Assembly (NCBI GenBank): GCA_002238555.1
Contig: MPMO01000048.1
Span: 1 to 37,978, forward strand
Source: Caldilineaceae bacterium bin34
GTDB lineage: Bacteria; Chloroflexota; Anaerolineae; Caldilineales; Caldilineaceae
Direction: 5' to 3'
DNA: 37,978 nucleotides
Shown in pieces: positions 17,430 to 26,395 of the stretch. A program made the translations under genes and the position numbers. The notes below the pieces were generated by a model that saw nothing but the letters and a program-made list of their open reading frames with translations, was not told where the DNA came from and made no database searches. Position 1 is the first letter of the stretch, and every line of letters begins with the position of its first letter.

Positions 17430-17457
17430 GGCTGCGGGCACCGTTGCGCCCGCAGCC
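17430..17457 (-). other. perfect 10-bp hairpin between binding-protein and permease genes
   Basis: GGCTGCGGGC, eight bases, GCCCGCAGCC. There is no T-run on the downstream (minus) side, so it is more likely an RNA-stability hairpin protecting the upstream binding-protein transcript than a terminator. Confidence 0.5.
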
Positions 17458-17475
17458 CCGGCGAAGCTTGTCCGC

Positions 17476-19425
17476 CTATTGTTCTATGTAGTACTGCTCG
17501 GGGTTGGTCTGGGCCGGGGCTGCCGAGACATGCCACTGCCAGACGGTGTCCGGAACATTCTTGAAGTTGTTCTTGACGATGCCGTAGCCCTTGTAGTACT
17601 TGGTCAGGCCGAAGATCCAGAACTGCTCCGCGGCGATGTCCAGGATCTCGTTCATGATGCGGTCCTTCTCGGCCGGATCGACCGTGACGGCCAGTTCATC
17701 GTAGAGGGCCTGCTGCTGCTGGGCCGCAGCCGGCGGCTCCACGCCCTTGCTGCCGCCGGAACGCCACCAGTCGGCCCAGGCGACGCCGAACAGCGATTCC
17801 GTGCTGAACGGGAAGTAGGAGCGGGGATCCATGACCAGGGCAATGCCGTCGGCGCCGGTCCAGACCGCCATGTCGTAGTCGTAGGCTGCCTTGCGCTCAT
17901 AGAAGAGCGAGCGCTCCAGCTGCACCACGTTGGCCTCGACGCCCACGTCGGACCAGTAGCCGGCCACCAGGTTCATGATCTCGGCCCAGGGCTCGAAGGC
18001 GGCGATGACGTTGATGTCAAAGCTGATCTTCTCGCCGTCCGGTCCCAAGCGCACGCCGTCCGATCCCATGGCATAGCCCAGGCCGTCCAGTAGCGCATTG
18101 GCCTGGTCCTGGTCGAACTCGGTGTACTGGTAGGCCAGCTGCTCGTTGAACCAGGGAGATTCGGCCAGGGGCGCCGGCTGGCGCGGCTCGCCGTCGCCGA
18201 TATAAATCACGTCGATGATGGCCTGGCGGTCAAAGGCCAAGGACAGCGCAATGCGGAAGTCCTTCTCCAGGAAGATGGAGCGCAGGTTCTCATCGGGGTG
18301 GGCCAGGTTCAGGCCCATCGAGACGGGGGTTTCCCAGGCGTACTCCACAGTGAAGAAGTCGTAGTCACCGGCCTCCTTACCGTCGAAGAACTGTGCCTTG
18401 TTGCCGGGCGTGGCGATGTGCCGGTCCTGCATGTCCACTTCGCCGTTGAGGGCCTTGAGGACCTGCACCTCGACGCTTTCCACGATCGGGTAGACCAGCT
18501 TGTCGATGTAGGGGAGCTGGTTGCCTTCCGGATCGACCTTCCAGTAGTAGGGGTTGCGCTCGGACACCATCTGCGTCGCCGAGGAGGCGGGCTGGGTCAG
18601 GTGCCAGCCGAACACCACCGGCAGGTCGACGTTGTTGAGGATGTTGCGCCGATTGCCCCAAAGGGCCGCCCAGTTGGCCAGTTGCATGTCGTCCACGATG
18701 GCCTGCACGGCTTCGGCGTCGTCGAAGTCCGGATGGAACTGCGACAGGTAGTGGGCGGGGGCGAAGGTGCGTTGGCTGCCCAGCTGCGACAGGAAGAGGC
18801 CGTGCGGCGCCCCGAAGGAAAACTGGACCGTATAGTCATCGACTTTGGTGACTTCGCCCAAGGTACCACCCGGGCGCATCCACAGCGGCTTCACCGGGCT
18901 GACCTCGTCGTTGACGATGTGCGCTTCGTACCAGAAGAGGACATCGTCGGCCGTGAAGGGTTCGCCGTCGGACCAGCGCATGCCTTCGCGCAGGCCGAAG
19001 GTGAACTCCGTGCCTTCATCGTTGACCGTGACGGACTCCGCCACGTTCGGAATGGTGCCCGTCAGGTCCGGCTTCCAGCGCATGGTCGGTTCATAGGCCA
19101 TGGTGCGGATTACCCACGGCGCATCCGCCTGGCCCAGCAGGCCGGAACGCCAGGTACCGCCGTACTGGCCAATCGATTCGGTCACCGGAACCACCATCGG
19201 GTTCTTGGGCAGCCGTTCATCCAGGGGCGGCAGCTCGCCGTCCGCGACCATGGCCGCCAACATCGGGGCCTCCCGGCTCTCTTCCATCGCCATACTCTCG
19301 TCGGCGGCGGTGTCGGCAGGCACGGCTTCCGGTTCCTCCGCCGCACCGCCGCAGGCCGCCAGGACCAACATCATCAACAGCAACACGGACGTCAATACCG
19401 GCACATGCCGGACACGGATCTTCAT
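17476..19425 (-). CDS. family 5 extracellular solute-binding lipoprotein (Opp/Dpp-type)
   Basis: The 649-residue protein has a lipoprotein signal ending LAAC (Cys25), an acidic Ala/Glu linker, then the family 5 fold: TEFTFGLREGMRWSDGEPFTADDVLFWYE around residues 140-170 and IALSLAFDRQAIIDVIYIGDGEP in the middle. The family binds peptides, but many members bind oligosaccharides, nickel or opines. The start at 19425 is fixed by AGGAGGTG five bases upstream, the strongest ribosome site in the window. It heads the operon binding protein-DppB-DppC-DppD-DppF and is divergent from the GH2 gene, which hints at a glycan ligand. Confidence 0.94.
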   Translation of the reverse strand: MKIRVRHVPVLTSVLLLMMLVLAACGGAAEEPEAVPADTAADESMAMEESREAPMLAAMVADGELPPLDERLPKNPMVVPVTESIGQYGGTWRSGLLGQADAPWVIRTMAYEPTMRWKPDLTGTIPNVAESVTVNDEGTEFTFGLREGMRWSDGEPFTADDVLFWYEAHIVNDEVSPVKPLWMRPGGTLGEVTKVDDYTVQFSFGAPHGLFLSQLGSQRTFAPAHYLSQFHPDFDDAEAVQAIVDDMQLANWAALWGNRRNILNNVDLPVVFGWHLTQPASSATQMVSERNPYYWKVDPEGNQLPYIDKLVYPIVESVEVQVLKALNGEVDMQDRHIATPGNKAQFFDGKEAGDYDFFTVEYAWETPVSMGLNLAHPDENLRSIFLEKDFRIALSLAFDRQAIIDVIYIGDGEPRQPAPLAESPWFNEQLAYQYTEFDQDQANALLDGLGYAMGSDGVRLGPDGEKISFDINVIAAFEPWAEIMNLVAGYWSDVGVEANVVQLERSLFYERKAAYDYDMAVWTGADGIALVMDPRSYFPFSTESLFGVAWADWWRSGGSKGVEPPAAAQQQQALYDELAVTVDPAEKDRIMNEILDIAAEQFWIFGLTKYYKGYGIVKNNFKNVPDTVWQWHVSAAPAQTNPEQYYIEQ

Positions 19426-19867
19426 GAAGCACCTCCTGGTGCTGAACTGCACGCCCTATCCTGCGGAACTGAACCATCCGGGGCGATATGCAGGTAGAAA
19501 GCCGGAGCGGGCCGGACCACCGCCGACCGCAACCGATAACGGGACGCGGGCGGCAAGGGAAGCGGGCCAGCCTCCGCCGACCGGGGCTTGGATGATTGTG
19601 AGGATCGGGCAGAATCCATTATCACCCAACGGCAAACCCGCCGAAATAGACAGTCGCGGCCTTCAAGGCGGGGTCCGATCCCCGTCCATCGGCACAGGCT
19701 GGGCTGCGAACAACCGCCTGCCGACTCCGGCAGGCGGTCCAGGGCGGTGTCCCTTGGTCTGGCGGATTCGGCACAGGGGGGTATAGTGCCGCGGGGATTC
19801 CCCTTCCCATCAACCCATCGCCTGGATCGTGTCCCCCCACCCCACCGCATACGGAGTAAATTCCACC
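19426..19867. promoter_or_regulatory. divergent control region between the Dpp-type operon (-) and the GH2 gene (+)
   Basis: The 442 bases hold no supported gene and must drive both operons. A perfect 10-bp inverted repeat (CCGCCTGCCG-ACTC-CGGCAGGCGG) lies at 19714-19737. A TATAGT at 19782-19787 could be a -10 for the GH2 gene, but no good -35 is seen at the proper distance. GGAG at 19853 is 11 bases before the GH2 start. Confidence 0.45.
19714..19737. promoter_or_regulatory. perfect 10-bp inverted repeat with 4-nt loop
   Basis: CCGCCTGCCG, ACTC, CGGCAGGCGG. It is placed in the divergent region, with no T-run on either side. It could be a shared operator for the importer and the GH2 enzyme, or a GC-rich RNA hairpin in a leader. 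Confidence 0.4.
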
Positions 19868-22717
19868 ATGACGCGTGCTCTTTCCCTGGACGGCGACTGG
19901 CAGGTCATTTTCGACGACGACAACAAGGGCCGCCCGCTGCACTGGGAGCAGGCGGAGTCCTTTCTCGCCCACCCTGAACCGGAAACCGTGAGCGTGCCCG
20001 CCTGCCTGGAGGAGTTCCGACTGGATTACGAGGGTGTGGCCTGGTACGGCCGCTTCGTGCAGGTTCCGGAGGACTGGTCGAACAAGACCATCCGCATCCG
20101 GTTTGACGCGGTCAACTATCGGGCCGAGGTCTGGGTCAACGGCGAGGCGGCCGGCGCCCACGAGGGTGGATACATCGGATTCGACCTGGAGATCGGCGAT
20201 CTGCTTCGGCCCGGCGAGGACAACTTCATCGTGGTGCGCGTGATCACACCCCTGATCACGCGGGATGTCGTGATTGACGGCCTGGGTCGGGACGACATGC
20301 CGCACTGGCGCGGCGCCATCGCCGGCGGCATTTGGCAGTCGGTATCCCTGCTGGCCACGGACTGCATCTACCTGGACGACCTGTTCGTGCGCGGCCGGAT
20401 TGACACCGGCGAGGCGGCCGTCGACCTGGTCCTGCACAACACCTCCGAGGCAACCCAACAGGTGGACCTGACCTGGACGATCGGCGCCGCGGACGGACAG
20501 GAACCGGAGGCAACACTCCATCAAACCCTCGGTGTACATCCTGGCACTGTGCCGGCCGCCTGTTCGCTGACCGTGCCCAACCACCGCCTGTGGAGTCCGG
20601 AGGAACCCAACCTGTACCGGCTGCGGGTCACGGTGCGCCTGAACGGCACCGTATCGGACACCCAAACGGTGCGGTTCGGGTTCCGCGAGTTCACGGTCAA
20701 GGGCAAGCACTTCCACCTCAACGGCCGCAAGCTCATCCTCAAGTACACGTTCAACGAAGCCTTCTACCCCCACTCGCTGGCCTACCCGCGCGACCCGGAC
20801 CTGTTGCGGCGGGAGTTCGAGCTGATCAAGGAAGGCAACATCAACGTGGTCAGGCCCTGGCGCAAGCCGCAACCCAGCTGTGTCTACGACCTGGCCGACG
20901 AGATGGGGGTCCTCTTCTTCGGCGCCCTGCCCATCGAGTGCATGGACAACTGGCCGCAGATCACCCCCTATACCCGCACCCGCATCGAAAACGAAGTCAC
21001 GGAGATGGTGCGCCGCGACCGCAACCACCCCTCCATTGTGATCTGGGAGATGTTCAACGAAATCCTGCGCCACGGCCTCGCGCGCCTCCGCCAATCCACT
21101 TCGCTCAAGGCCCGGGAGCTGGATGAGACCCGTCTGATTCTGGCGGAGTCCGGCGGCTTCGCCGGCGTGTGCAGCCTCTACCTGCCCGGTTCCTATGAAC
21201 CGACCCTCATCAACGATGTGCACGACTACCCGGGCATGCCCCTGGACCGGGAGAGTTACGACGGACTGCTGCACCTGGGCAAGAGTGCGGAGCAGCTGGA
21301 GGCCCTGGGCCAGCCGCCGCGGCAGTCCCACCGGCGCAGCCACATCGAGCCGGGCCTCCTCACCAACGTGTCGGAGCTGGGATACGGCAGCATCCCCGAT
21401 CTCGAGGACAACATGGCGCGCTATGTCCGGGAGGGCAATCCCCTGACCCCGGACTACCGCATCCACCGGCGTTTGCTGGACAGCTATCGGCAGGTATTGG
21501 CCGACACCGACTTGGCCTCCGTCTTTCCGACCCTGAAGGACTTCACCGACGCCTGTCAGCACATCCACTATGTCGGCAACAAGCTCATGGCGGAGGCCTG
21601 CCGCATCAATCCGGACATCGCCGGCATCGGCATCCACTCCCTGAACGACGGCGATTGGATTGTGGGCGCCGGCCTGATCGACAACTTCCGCAATCCCAAG
21701 GCGCCGTACTACGCCATCCAGGAGGTGTTCGCGGACCGCTACATCGCCCTGCGACCCGGCACCTACGCGTTGTACGCCGGGGAGAACCTGGACCTGGGGA
21801 TCACGGGAGTCAACGACGCGGAACCCCTGTCCGGCCGGCTGACCGTGACGCTCCGGACACCCGACGGCGATCGGGAACTGTTCAACCAGCTGCTCGAACT
21901 GCCCCACGGCATCGCGGATTTGGAGAAACTGCAAATTCCGATCAGAGATTGGGAAGGGTCCTGCTCCGCCAGTTTGGAGTTTCAAGGCGACCAGGGTTTG
22001 TCCCTGCACAACCACATTGAGTTCCACGTCCTCGACCGGGAGCCCTCGACCCTGAACGGTCACGCGGTGTCCGTAGTCGACTGCGACCAAACCCTCACTC
22101 GATACCTGCAGTCGGCCGGAGCCACGGTGTGCGCCTTCCCCGACGAGCCGGACAGCCAGGCCCCGGTGCTCATCAACCTGAACGGCTGGGACGGACAGCC
22201 GTTGCCCCATCTGGCGCGCATGACCTCTTGGGTGGAGGCCGGAGGCACCGCGGTTGTGCTTGAGGCACCGCCGCTTGAACACCTCCAAGGCATGGGAGGC
22301 GGTCGCATGTGGCATCGGCTCGAAGCCGGGCGGGTGTTGCCGTTCCCAACCACCTATTGCGAAACCAAGGGTTTGTGGATGCCCTGCAGCCATGTGGTTC
22401 GGGACCACCCGGTGTACCGCGGCCTTCCCGTCAAATGCCTAATGGGCCAGGTGTACCGCAATGTTGTCGCGCGTCGCTCGCTGGTCGTGCCGGCCACCGA
22501 TTGGATTGCCGGCACCATCACCTACGACTGGTACGCCGGTTTGAAACACAAACAGAACTACTTGGGCGTGAGCGGGGCCCACCACGGCGCCGATCTCACC
22601 GTGCTGCCCCATGGCCAGGGCAGATTTGTGCTTGGTACCCACCGCCTGACGGCCAATCTGGGCCAGGATCCGGTGGCCGACCGCATTCTGGCCAATCTCG
22701 TGCGCTGGCTGGGCTGA
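19868..22717 (+). CDS. glycoside hydrolase family 2 protein (beta-galactosidase / glucuronidase clan)
   Basis: The 949-residue protein has a GH2 sugar-binding domain at the N-terminus (LSLDGDWQVIFDD, then VAWYGRF, AEVWVNGEAAGAHEGGY), an Ig-like domain, and a TIM barrel holding the acid/base Glu398 in IVIWEMFNE and the probable nucleophile Glu503 in NVSELGYG. About 220 C-terminal residues (from about 730) look like a glutaminase-type or trimerisation domain as in some beta-galactosidases. No signal peptide is present, so it should be cytoplasmic and act on imported glycan. The start at 19868 matches the domain start. The next gene, a propeller glycosidase-like protein, follows after 53 bases. 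Confidence 0.88.
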   Translation: MTRALSLDGDWQVIFDDDNKGRPLHWEQAESFLAHPEPETVSVPACLEEFRLDYEGVAWYGRFVQVPEDWSNKTIRIRFDAVNYRAEVWVNGEAAGAHEGGYIGFDLEIGDLLRPGEDNFIVVRVITPLITRDVVIDGLGRDDMPHWRGAIAGGIWQSVSLLATDCIYLDDLFVRGRIDTGEAAVDLVLHNTSEATQQVDLTWTIGAADGQEPEATLHQTLGVHPGTVPAACSLTVPNHRLWSPEEPNLYRLRVTVRLNGTVSDTQTVRFGFREFTVKGKHFHLNGRKLILKYTFNEAFYPHSLAYPRDPDLLRREFELIKEGNINVVRPWRKPQPSCVYDLADEMGVLFFGALPIECMDNWPQITPYTRTRIENEVTEMVRRDRNHPSIVIWEMFNEILRHGLARLRQSTSLKARELDETRLILAESGGFAGVCSLYLPGSYEPTLINDVHDYPGMPLDRESYDGLLHLGKSAEQLEALGQPPRQSHRRSHIEPGLLTNVSELGYGSIPDLEDNMARYVREGNPLTPDYRIHRRLLDSYRQVLADTDLASVFPTLKDFTDACQHIHYVGNKLMAEACRINPDIAGIGIHSLNDGDWIVGAGLIDNFRNPKAPYYAIQEVFADRYIALRPGTYALYAGENLDLGITGVNDAEPLSGRLTVTLRTPDGDRELFNQLLELPHGIADLEKLQIPIRDWEGSCSASLEFQGDQGLSLHNHIEFHVLDREPSTLNGHAVSVVDCDQTLTRYLQSAGATVCAFPDEPDSQAPVLINLNGWDGQPLPHLARMTSWVEAGGTAVVLEAPPLEHLQGMGGGRMWHRLEAGRVLPFPTTYCETKGLWMPCSHVVRDHPVYRGLPVKCLMGQVYRNVVARRSLVVPATDWIAGTITYDWYAGLKHKQNYLGVSGAHHGADLTVLPHGQGRFVLGTHRLTANLGQDPVADRILANLVRWLG

Positions 22718-22770
22718 GACGCACGCCAATCGCCACATTCGCTCGCTCAACACATCCGGGATGGAAGAAC

Positions 22771-23709
22771 ATGAGCACCGACAGGGATGACCGCCTCTTT
22801 GCCATCTGCGCCTCCTTCGAACGAATCGCGGGGAGCGCGCCCCTGCTGTTCCGTCCTCCGCCCGAGTGGGCCGCAGCCGCCCATGCCATGGTGGTAGGCG
22901 ACACCGTCCACTATCTGTGGAGCCGACGCAAGGAAGGCAACTTTTGGGTCCTCATGCACAGCACGGCACCAACCCGCAATCCGGCGGCCGTGACCCATGA
23001 TCCGCGCAATCCGGTGCTGCTGCCCTCGCACACCGGCTTCGACAACTACACCGTTGAATATCCCTTTCCGTTCCGAAACCCGGCGGACGGGTGCCACTAC
23101 GCCTACTACCTGGGACGCCGGCGGCGGGTACCCAAACAGACGGGCCTGCTGGTAAGCGACGGCGACTTCGGGCATTGGACCCGGGTGGTCCCGGATCCGG
23201 TGATCGCGGCGGACGCGCCCCATGAACGCGACGGCTCGTCCCATCCATCCGTTGCCGTGCACGACAACCTGATCCACATTGTGTACACCGGTGAATCCGA
23301 CGGGCCGCCGGTCATATGCCATGCCTCGGCACCCGTCGGCAATCCCGCATCCGTAACCAAGAATTCTGCCAATCCGGTCTTCCGCGGGACCGGCAGGAGC
23401 TGGGACAGCCAAGGCGTACGGGAGGCGGAACTGTACCGGGGAGAGACGTTCTTCCACATTTTGTACGGCGGTTATGACGGACATGTCTGGCGGATCGGCC
23501 ACGTCCGCACGCGGGACTTCCAGACGTTCGAACCGAACCCGGCCAACCCTGTCTTCGAACCCCCTGCCGATCGGGAAGCCTGGGACTGCGACGGCATCCT
23601 GACCCCGCAGGTGTTCACCAGCGATGGCTGTCACTACCTGCTCTACGCCGGCTTCAAGGGAGGTGAATGGCAGTCCGGCCTTGCCCGTGCAACGGTTGGC
23701 TGGGACTGA
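22771..23709 (+). CDS. five-bladed beta-propeller glycosidase-like protein (GH43/GH32/GH130 type)
   Basis: The 312-residue protein has repeated blade motifs built on 'NPV', 'DxxxW' and 'HYxYY' patterns: RNPAAVTHDPRNPVLLP, VEYPFPFRNPADGCHYAYYLG, GSSHPSVAVHDNLIHIVYTG, REAELYRGETFFHILYGGYDG, and WDCDGILTPQVF. These recur as in GH43, GH32, GH68 and GH130 propellers, with acidic residues at blade starts. The exact family is not clear. There is no signal peptide. The ATG at 22771 is chosen since it begins the protein-like sequence. It probably forms an operon with the GH2 gene. Confidence 0.75.
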   Translation: MSTDRDDRLFAICASFERIAGSAPLLFRPPPEWAAAAHAMVVGDTVHYLWSRRKEGNFWVLMHSTAPTRNPAAVTHDPRNPVLLPSHTGFDNYTVEYPFPFRNPADGCHYAYYLGRRRRVPKQTGLLVSDGDFGHWTRVVPDPVIAADAPHERDGSSHPSVAVHDNLIHIVYTGESDGPPVICHASAPVGNPASVTKNSANPVFRGTGRSWDSQGVREAELYRGETFFHILYGGYDGHVWRIGHVRTRDFQTFEPNPANPVFEPPADREAWDCDGILTPQVFTSDGCHYLLYAGFKGGEWQSGLARATVGWD

Positions 23710-23734
23710 AGCAACCGGGTCAGACGATTGGGTC

Positions 23735-23793
23735 TTGACAAGATTTTTTGGATGCGTAGCCTTAGCTGGACTTTGTACAAAGTCCAGCTAAGG
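23735..23793 (+). promoter_or_regulatory. candidate promoter with 34-nt perfect palindrome at the start site
   Basis: A consensus -35 TTGACA lies at 23735-23740; 16 bases on is a weak -10-like TAGCCT. A perfect palindrome with 17-bp arms (23760-23793, core CTTTGTACAAAG) covers the expected start of transcription. It is placed ideally for a repressor operator controlling the downstream importer. No T-run follows it on the plus strand. Confidence 0.55.
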
Positions 23794-23928
23794 GCACTTC
23801 ATCGTTTTGATGCAGCCACAAGCCCTCTCCGGTGCACGCATTTTCACATCGTCGGCCCTGTCGGCGGTTGCGGAAACGGGCCTACCGGCTGTCGGCTGCA
23901 TCTCCGACACTTGGGAGAACACCGTCCA

Positions 23929-25251
23929 ATGTATGCAGACAACCTGTCCCGAAGGCGCTTTCTGCGCAACTCGGCCCTGCTGGGTTCCGGAGCCCTGCTG
24001 GCAGCCTGTACGGCGATGCCGGCACCGGCGGCGGCACCGGATGCCGACATGGCCGAGGCCCCGGTGGAAGTCGAGTTCACCGTTTGGGGATCCTGGGACA
24101 CCATCTACGGCCTGTTGATGGATCACTTTTACGCGGATGCCAACATCGAGGTGTCCGTAATCTCGGCACCCTTCGGCCAGTATCACGATCGCCTGCTGAC
24201 CCGGTTCGCCTCCGGCGATCTGCCGGATATCGCCATGCTGGTCGACTTCGACTTCGCCCGCTTCCAGAACCGCGGCTTCCTCACGGATTTGACCGGCTAT
24301 GTCGAAGACCATCCCGACTGGGACATCAATGCGCCCGGCTTCAACCACTTCTATCCGGTCATCACGGACTTCTTCAAGTCGGAGGGCAAACCGTTCGCGA
24401 TTCCGGCCGAGGTCAATCCGATGGGCATCGGGTTCAACATCGACATGTTCGAGGAAGCCGGCATACCCACGCCGTACGAGCAATGGCAGGCCGACGCCTG
24501 GACATGGGACGCCTTCGTGGAGACGGCCCTGGAGATGAAGCGGGGCGAGGGCGACGAAACCATCTATGGTTGGACGGGCGGCCCCGCGCGCATCTGGAAC
24601 ATTTCCAACCGCATCTGGCAAAACGGGGGCGATGTCTTCAACGAGGACAAAACCCAGGTGGTGGTCAACGAGCCGGCCGCCTACGAGGCGATCCAGTGGA
24701 TGTTCGACCTGTATCTGGTGCACAAACTCGGCCCGGCCAACCTGCGCTCCCCGGATGCCGGTTCCGGCGGCCTGTTCTCGCAGGGCCGCCTGGCCATGCA
24801 GGATGTGGGCACCTGGACCCGCGCGGGCATGGCGGACTCGGACATCAACTGGGGTGTGGCGCCGCAGCCCAAGTCCGTCAAGCACGCCTCTTGGACCGGC
24901 GGGTTCTCCTATGCCATTCCCACGGGGTCGGAGATCCCGGATGACGCCTGGAACATCATCAAGGACACCGCATCCCTGGAGGGTGCCAAGTTCCTCCTGG
25001 AGAACGGCGGCGCCGGCAGTTCCGTGGTCGCCGCCATGGAGTCCGAATCCTTCCTGTTCGAACCGCCGAAGCATTCCGAGACCTTCCTCGACATGCTGGC
25101 TTCGGCCCATCCCCAGCCCTTTATCCGCCGCAACCAGGAGTTCCTGGAAATCTGGGACCGCGAGATGGACCTGGTTGCCATCGGCGACAAGACCGCCCAG
25201 GCGGCCACCGAAACCCTGAAGGTCGAGGTTGAACCGCTGCTCGTCGAGTAA
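23929..25251 (+). CDS. family 1 sugar-binding protein with Tat-type lipoprotein signal (second CUT1 importer)
   Basis: The 440-residue protein starts MYADNLSRRRFLRN, a twin-arginine motif, followed by a hydrophobic stretch and lipobox LLAAC (Cys27), so it is probably exported folded by Tat and lipid-anchored. The mature part shows the family 1 fold: VEFTVWGSWDTIYGLL, LTRFASGDLPDIAML, and GIGFNIDMFEEAGIPTPYEQW in the hinge region. The start at 23929 is chosen for the signal; GGGAG lies 11 bases upstream. The gene is followed by a hairpin and two permeases. The ligand is unknown but presumably a sugar. Confidence 0.92.
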   Translation: MYADNLSRRRFLRNSALLGSGALLAACTAMPAPAAAPDADMAEAPVEVEFTVWGSWDTIYGLLMDHFYADANIEVSVISAPFGQYHDRLLTRFASGDLPDIAMLVDFDFARFQNRGFLTDLTGYVEDHPDWDINAPGFNHFYPVITDFFKSEGKPFAIPAEVNPMGIGFNIDMFEEAGIPTPYEQWQADAWTWDAFVETALEMKRGEGDETIYGWTGGPARIWNISNRIWQNGGDVFNEDKTQVVVNEPAAYEAIQWMFDLYLVHKLGPANLRSPDAGSGGLFSQGRLAMQDVGTWTRAGMADSDINWGVAPQPKSVKHASWTGGFSYAIPTGSEIPDDAWNIIKDTASLEGAKFLLENGGAGSSVVAAMESESFLFEPPKHSETFLDMLASAHPQPFIRRNQEFLEIWDREMDLVAIGDKTAQAATETLKVEVEPLLVE

Positions 25252-25272
25252 ACAACTCTCCGCGTCCGGCAC

Positions 25273-25300
25273 CGCGCACGGCCCCTCGGTGCCGTGCGCG
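25273..25300 (+). other. perfect 10-bp hairpin between binding-protein and permease genes
   Basis: CGCGCACGGC, eight bases, GCCGTGCGCG, starting 22 bases after the binding-protein stop. No T-run follows. It fits an RNA-stability or partial-termination hairpin like those in the other two importer operons of this window. Confidence 0.5.
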
Positions 25301-25392
25301 CCGGGCATAGAGGCCCGCACGCGGTTGCAGATTGACCGGCCCGCGTCCGTCAATCCTTGAGCCGGCGCCCCGCCCGCGAGTCTGAACAGGTC

Positions 25393-26328
25393 ATGTCGAC
25401 CTCCGTGCAAACCAAAGCCGACACGCCCTTTGTGTCCCTGGAAAAACCAAGGCGCCGGCCGTTGGGATCGCGTACGTTCGTCGTGGCGTTGATGTTTCTG
25501 GCGCCCAGCCTGATTGGGTTGTTTGGCTTGCAACTGGTGCCGATCGGCACCGCACTGGTCCTTGGCGTCTCCGAGTGGAACATCATTGATCCGATGCAAT
25601 TCGTCGGGTTGAAAAACTTCCGGGACGTGCTTACCGATTCCACATTCGTCAAGTCGCTGTACAACACGTTCTATCTGACCTTCGGCCTGGAAGTGCTCAA
25701 CACGGTGCTCGGGCTGCTCGTGGCCCTGCTCCTGCGCCACGCCCTGCGCTTCATCGGCCTGTACCGCACCATCTACATCCTGCCGCTGATCACCACTTGG
25801 GCGGCGGTTGCCATTGCCTGGCGATACATGTACAGCCTGCAAGGCCCCATCAACGATCTGTTGATGGTCGTGGGTGTTGATCCGGTGCCATGGCTGTCGC
25901 GGCCCGAGTGGGCCATGCCGGCCGTGATCATCACCATCACCTGGAAGACCCTGGCCTGGAAGACGATCATTTTGTTGGCCGGACTGCAGTCCATCCCCGC
26001 CGAATACTATGAGGCTTCCAGCATCGACGGAGCTTCCAACCGTCGGCAATTCTTCACGATCACCTTGCCGCTTCTGTCCCCCGCCCTTTTCTTTGCACTC
26101 ATCATCGGCATCATCAATACGCTGCAGTTGTTCGATCCGATCTACATCATGACCCAGGGCGGTCCGGCCGACGCCACGCGGACCCTCAGCTACTACATTT
26201 ACTCCCGGGGGTTTGAATCGCTGCGGATGGGGTACGCCGCCGCACTTTCGTGGGTCCTCTTCGCCATCATCTTCGCCATCACCGGGGTCCAGTGGCTCCT
26301 GCAGAAACGATGGGTGTTCTACCAGTGA
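25393..26328 (+). CDS. CUT1 sugar ABC transporter permease, MalF/UgpA type
   Basis: The 311-residue protein has six predicted membrane helices (first about 28-50: TFVVALMFLAPSLIGLFGLQ) and the coupling motif EYYEASSIDGASNRRQFFTI followed by LPLLSP. FDPIYIMTQGGPADAT is a typical MalF-class segment near the last helices. The ATG at 25393 is used; the frame is open a little further upstream. It pairs with the next gene. As in the first CUT1 operon, no ATPase gene is present. Confidence 0.92.
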   Translation: MSTSVQTKADTPFVSLEKPRRRPLGSRTFVVALMFLAPSLIGLFGLQLVPIGTALVLGVSEWNIIDPMQFVGLKNFRDVLTDSTFVKSLYNTFYLTFGLEVLNTVLGLLVALLLRHALRFIGLYRTIYILPLITTWAAVAIAWRYMYSLQGPINDLLMVVGVDPVPWLSRPEWAMPAVIITITWKTLAWKTIILLAGLQSIPAEYYEASSIDGASNRRQFFTITLPLLSPALFFALIIGIINTLQLFDPIYIMTQGGPADATRTLSYYIYSRGFESLRMGYAAALSWVLFAIIFAITGVQWLLQKRWVFYQ

Positions 26329-26395
26329 GTCCTGGATCCGGGCCGATCGACCACCGGCACCCATCCCTCCCCGTTCCCAGCGGAGACAGGGCCTG

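Noticed and set aside
16792..18093. 433-codon plus-strand frame, and others at 14228-15292 and 18298-19497
   Set aside because: They are shadows of the Opp/Dpp-type operon on the minus strand.
19622..22408. 928-codon open frame on the minus strand
   Set aside because: It lies antisense to the GH2 gene, whose catalytic motifs and fold are clear. GC-rich codon use keeps the opposite strand open. The translation shows no family features.
23771..23782. CTTTGTACAAAG resembles the core of lambda-derived att cloning sites
   Set aside because: Only a short core matches, and it is explained by the symmetry of the longer 34-nt palindrome; the asymmetric flanks of real att sites are absent.
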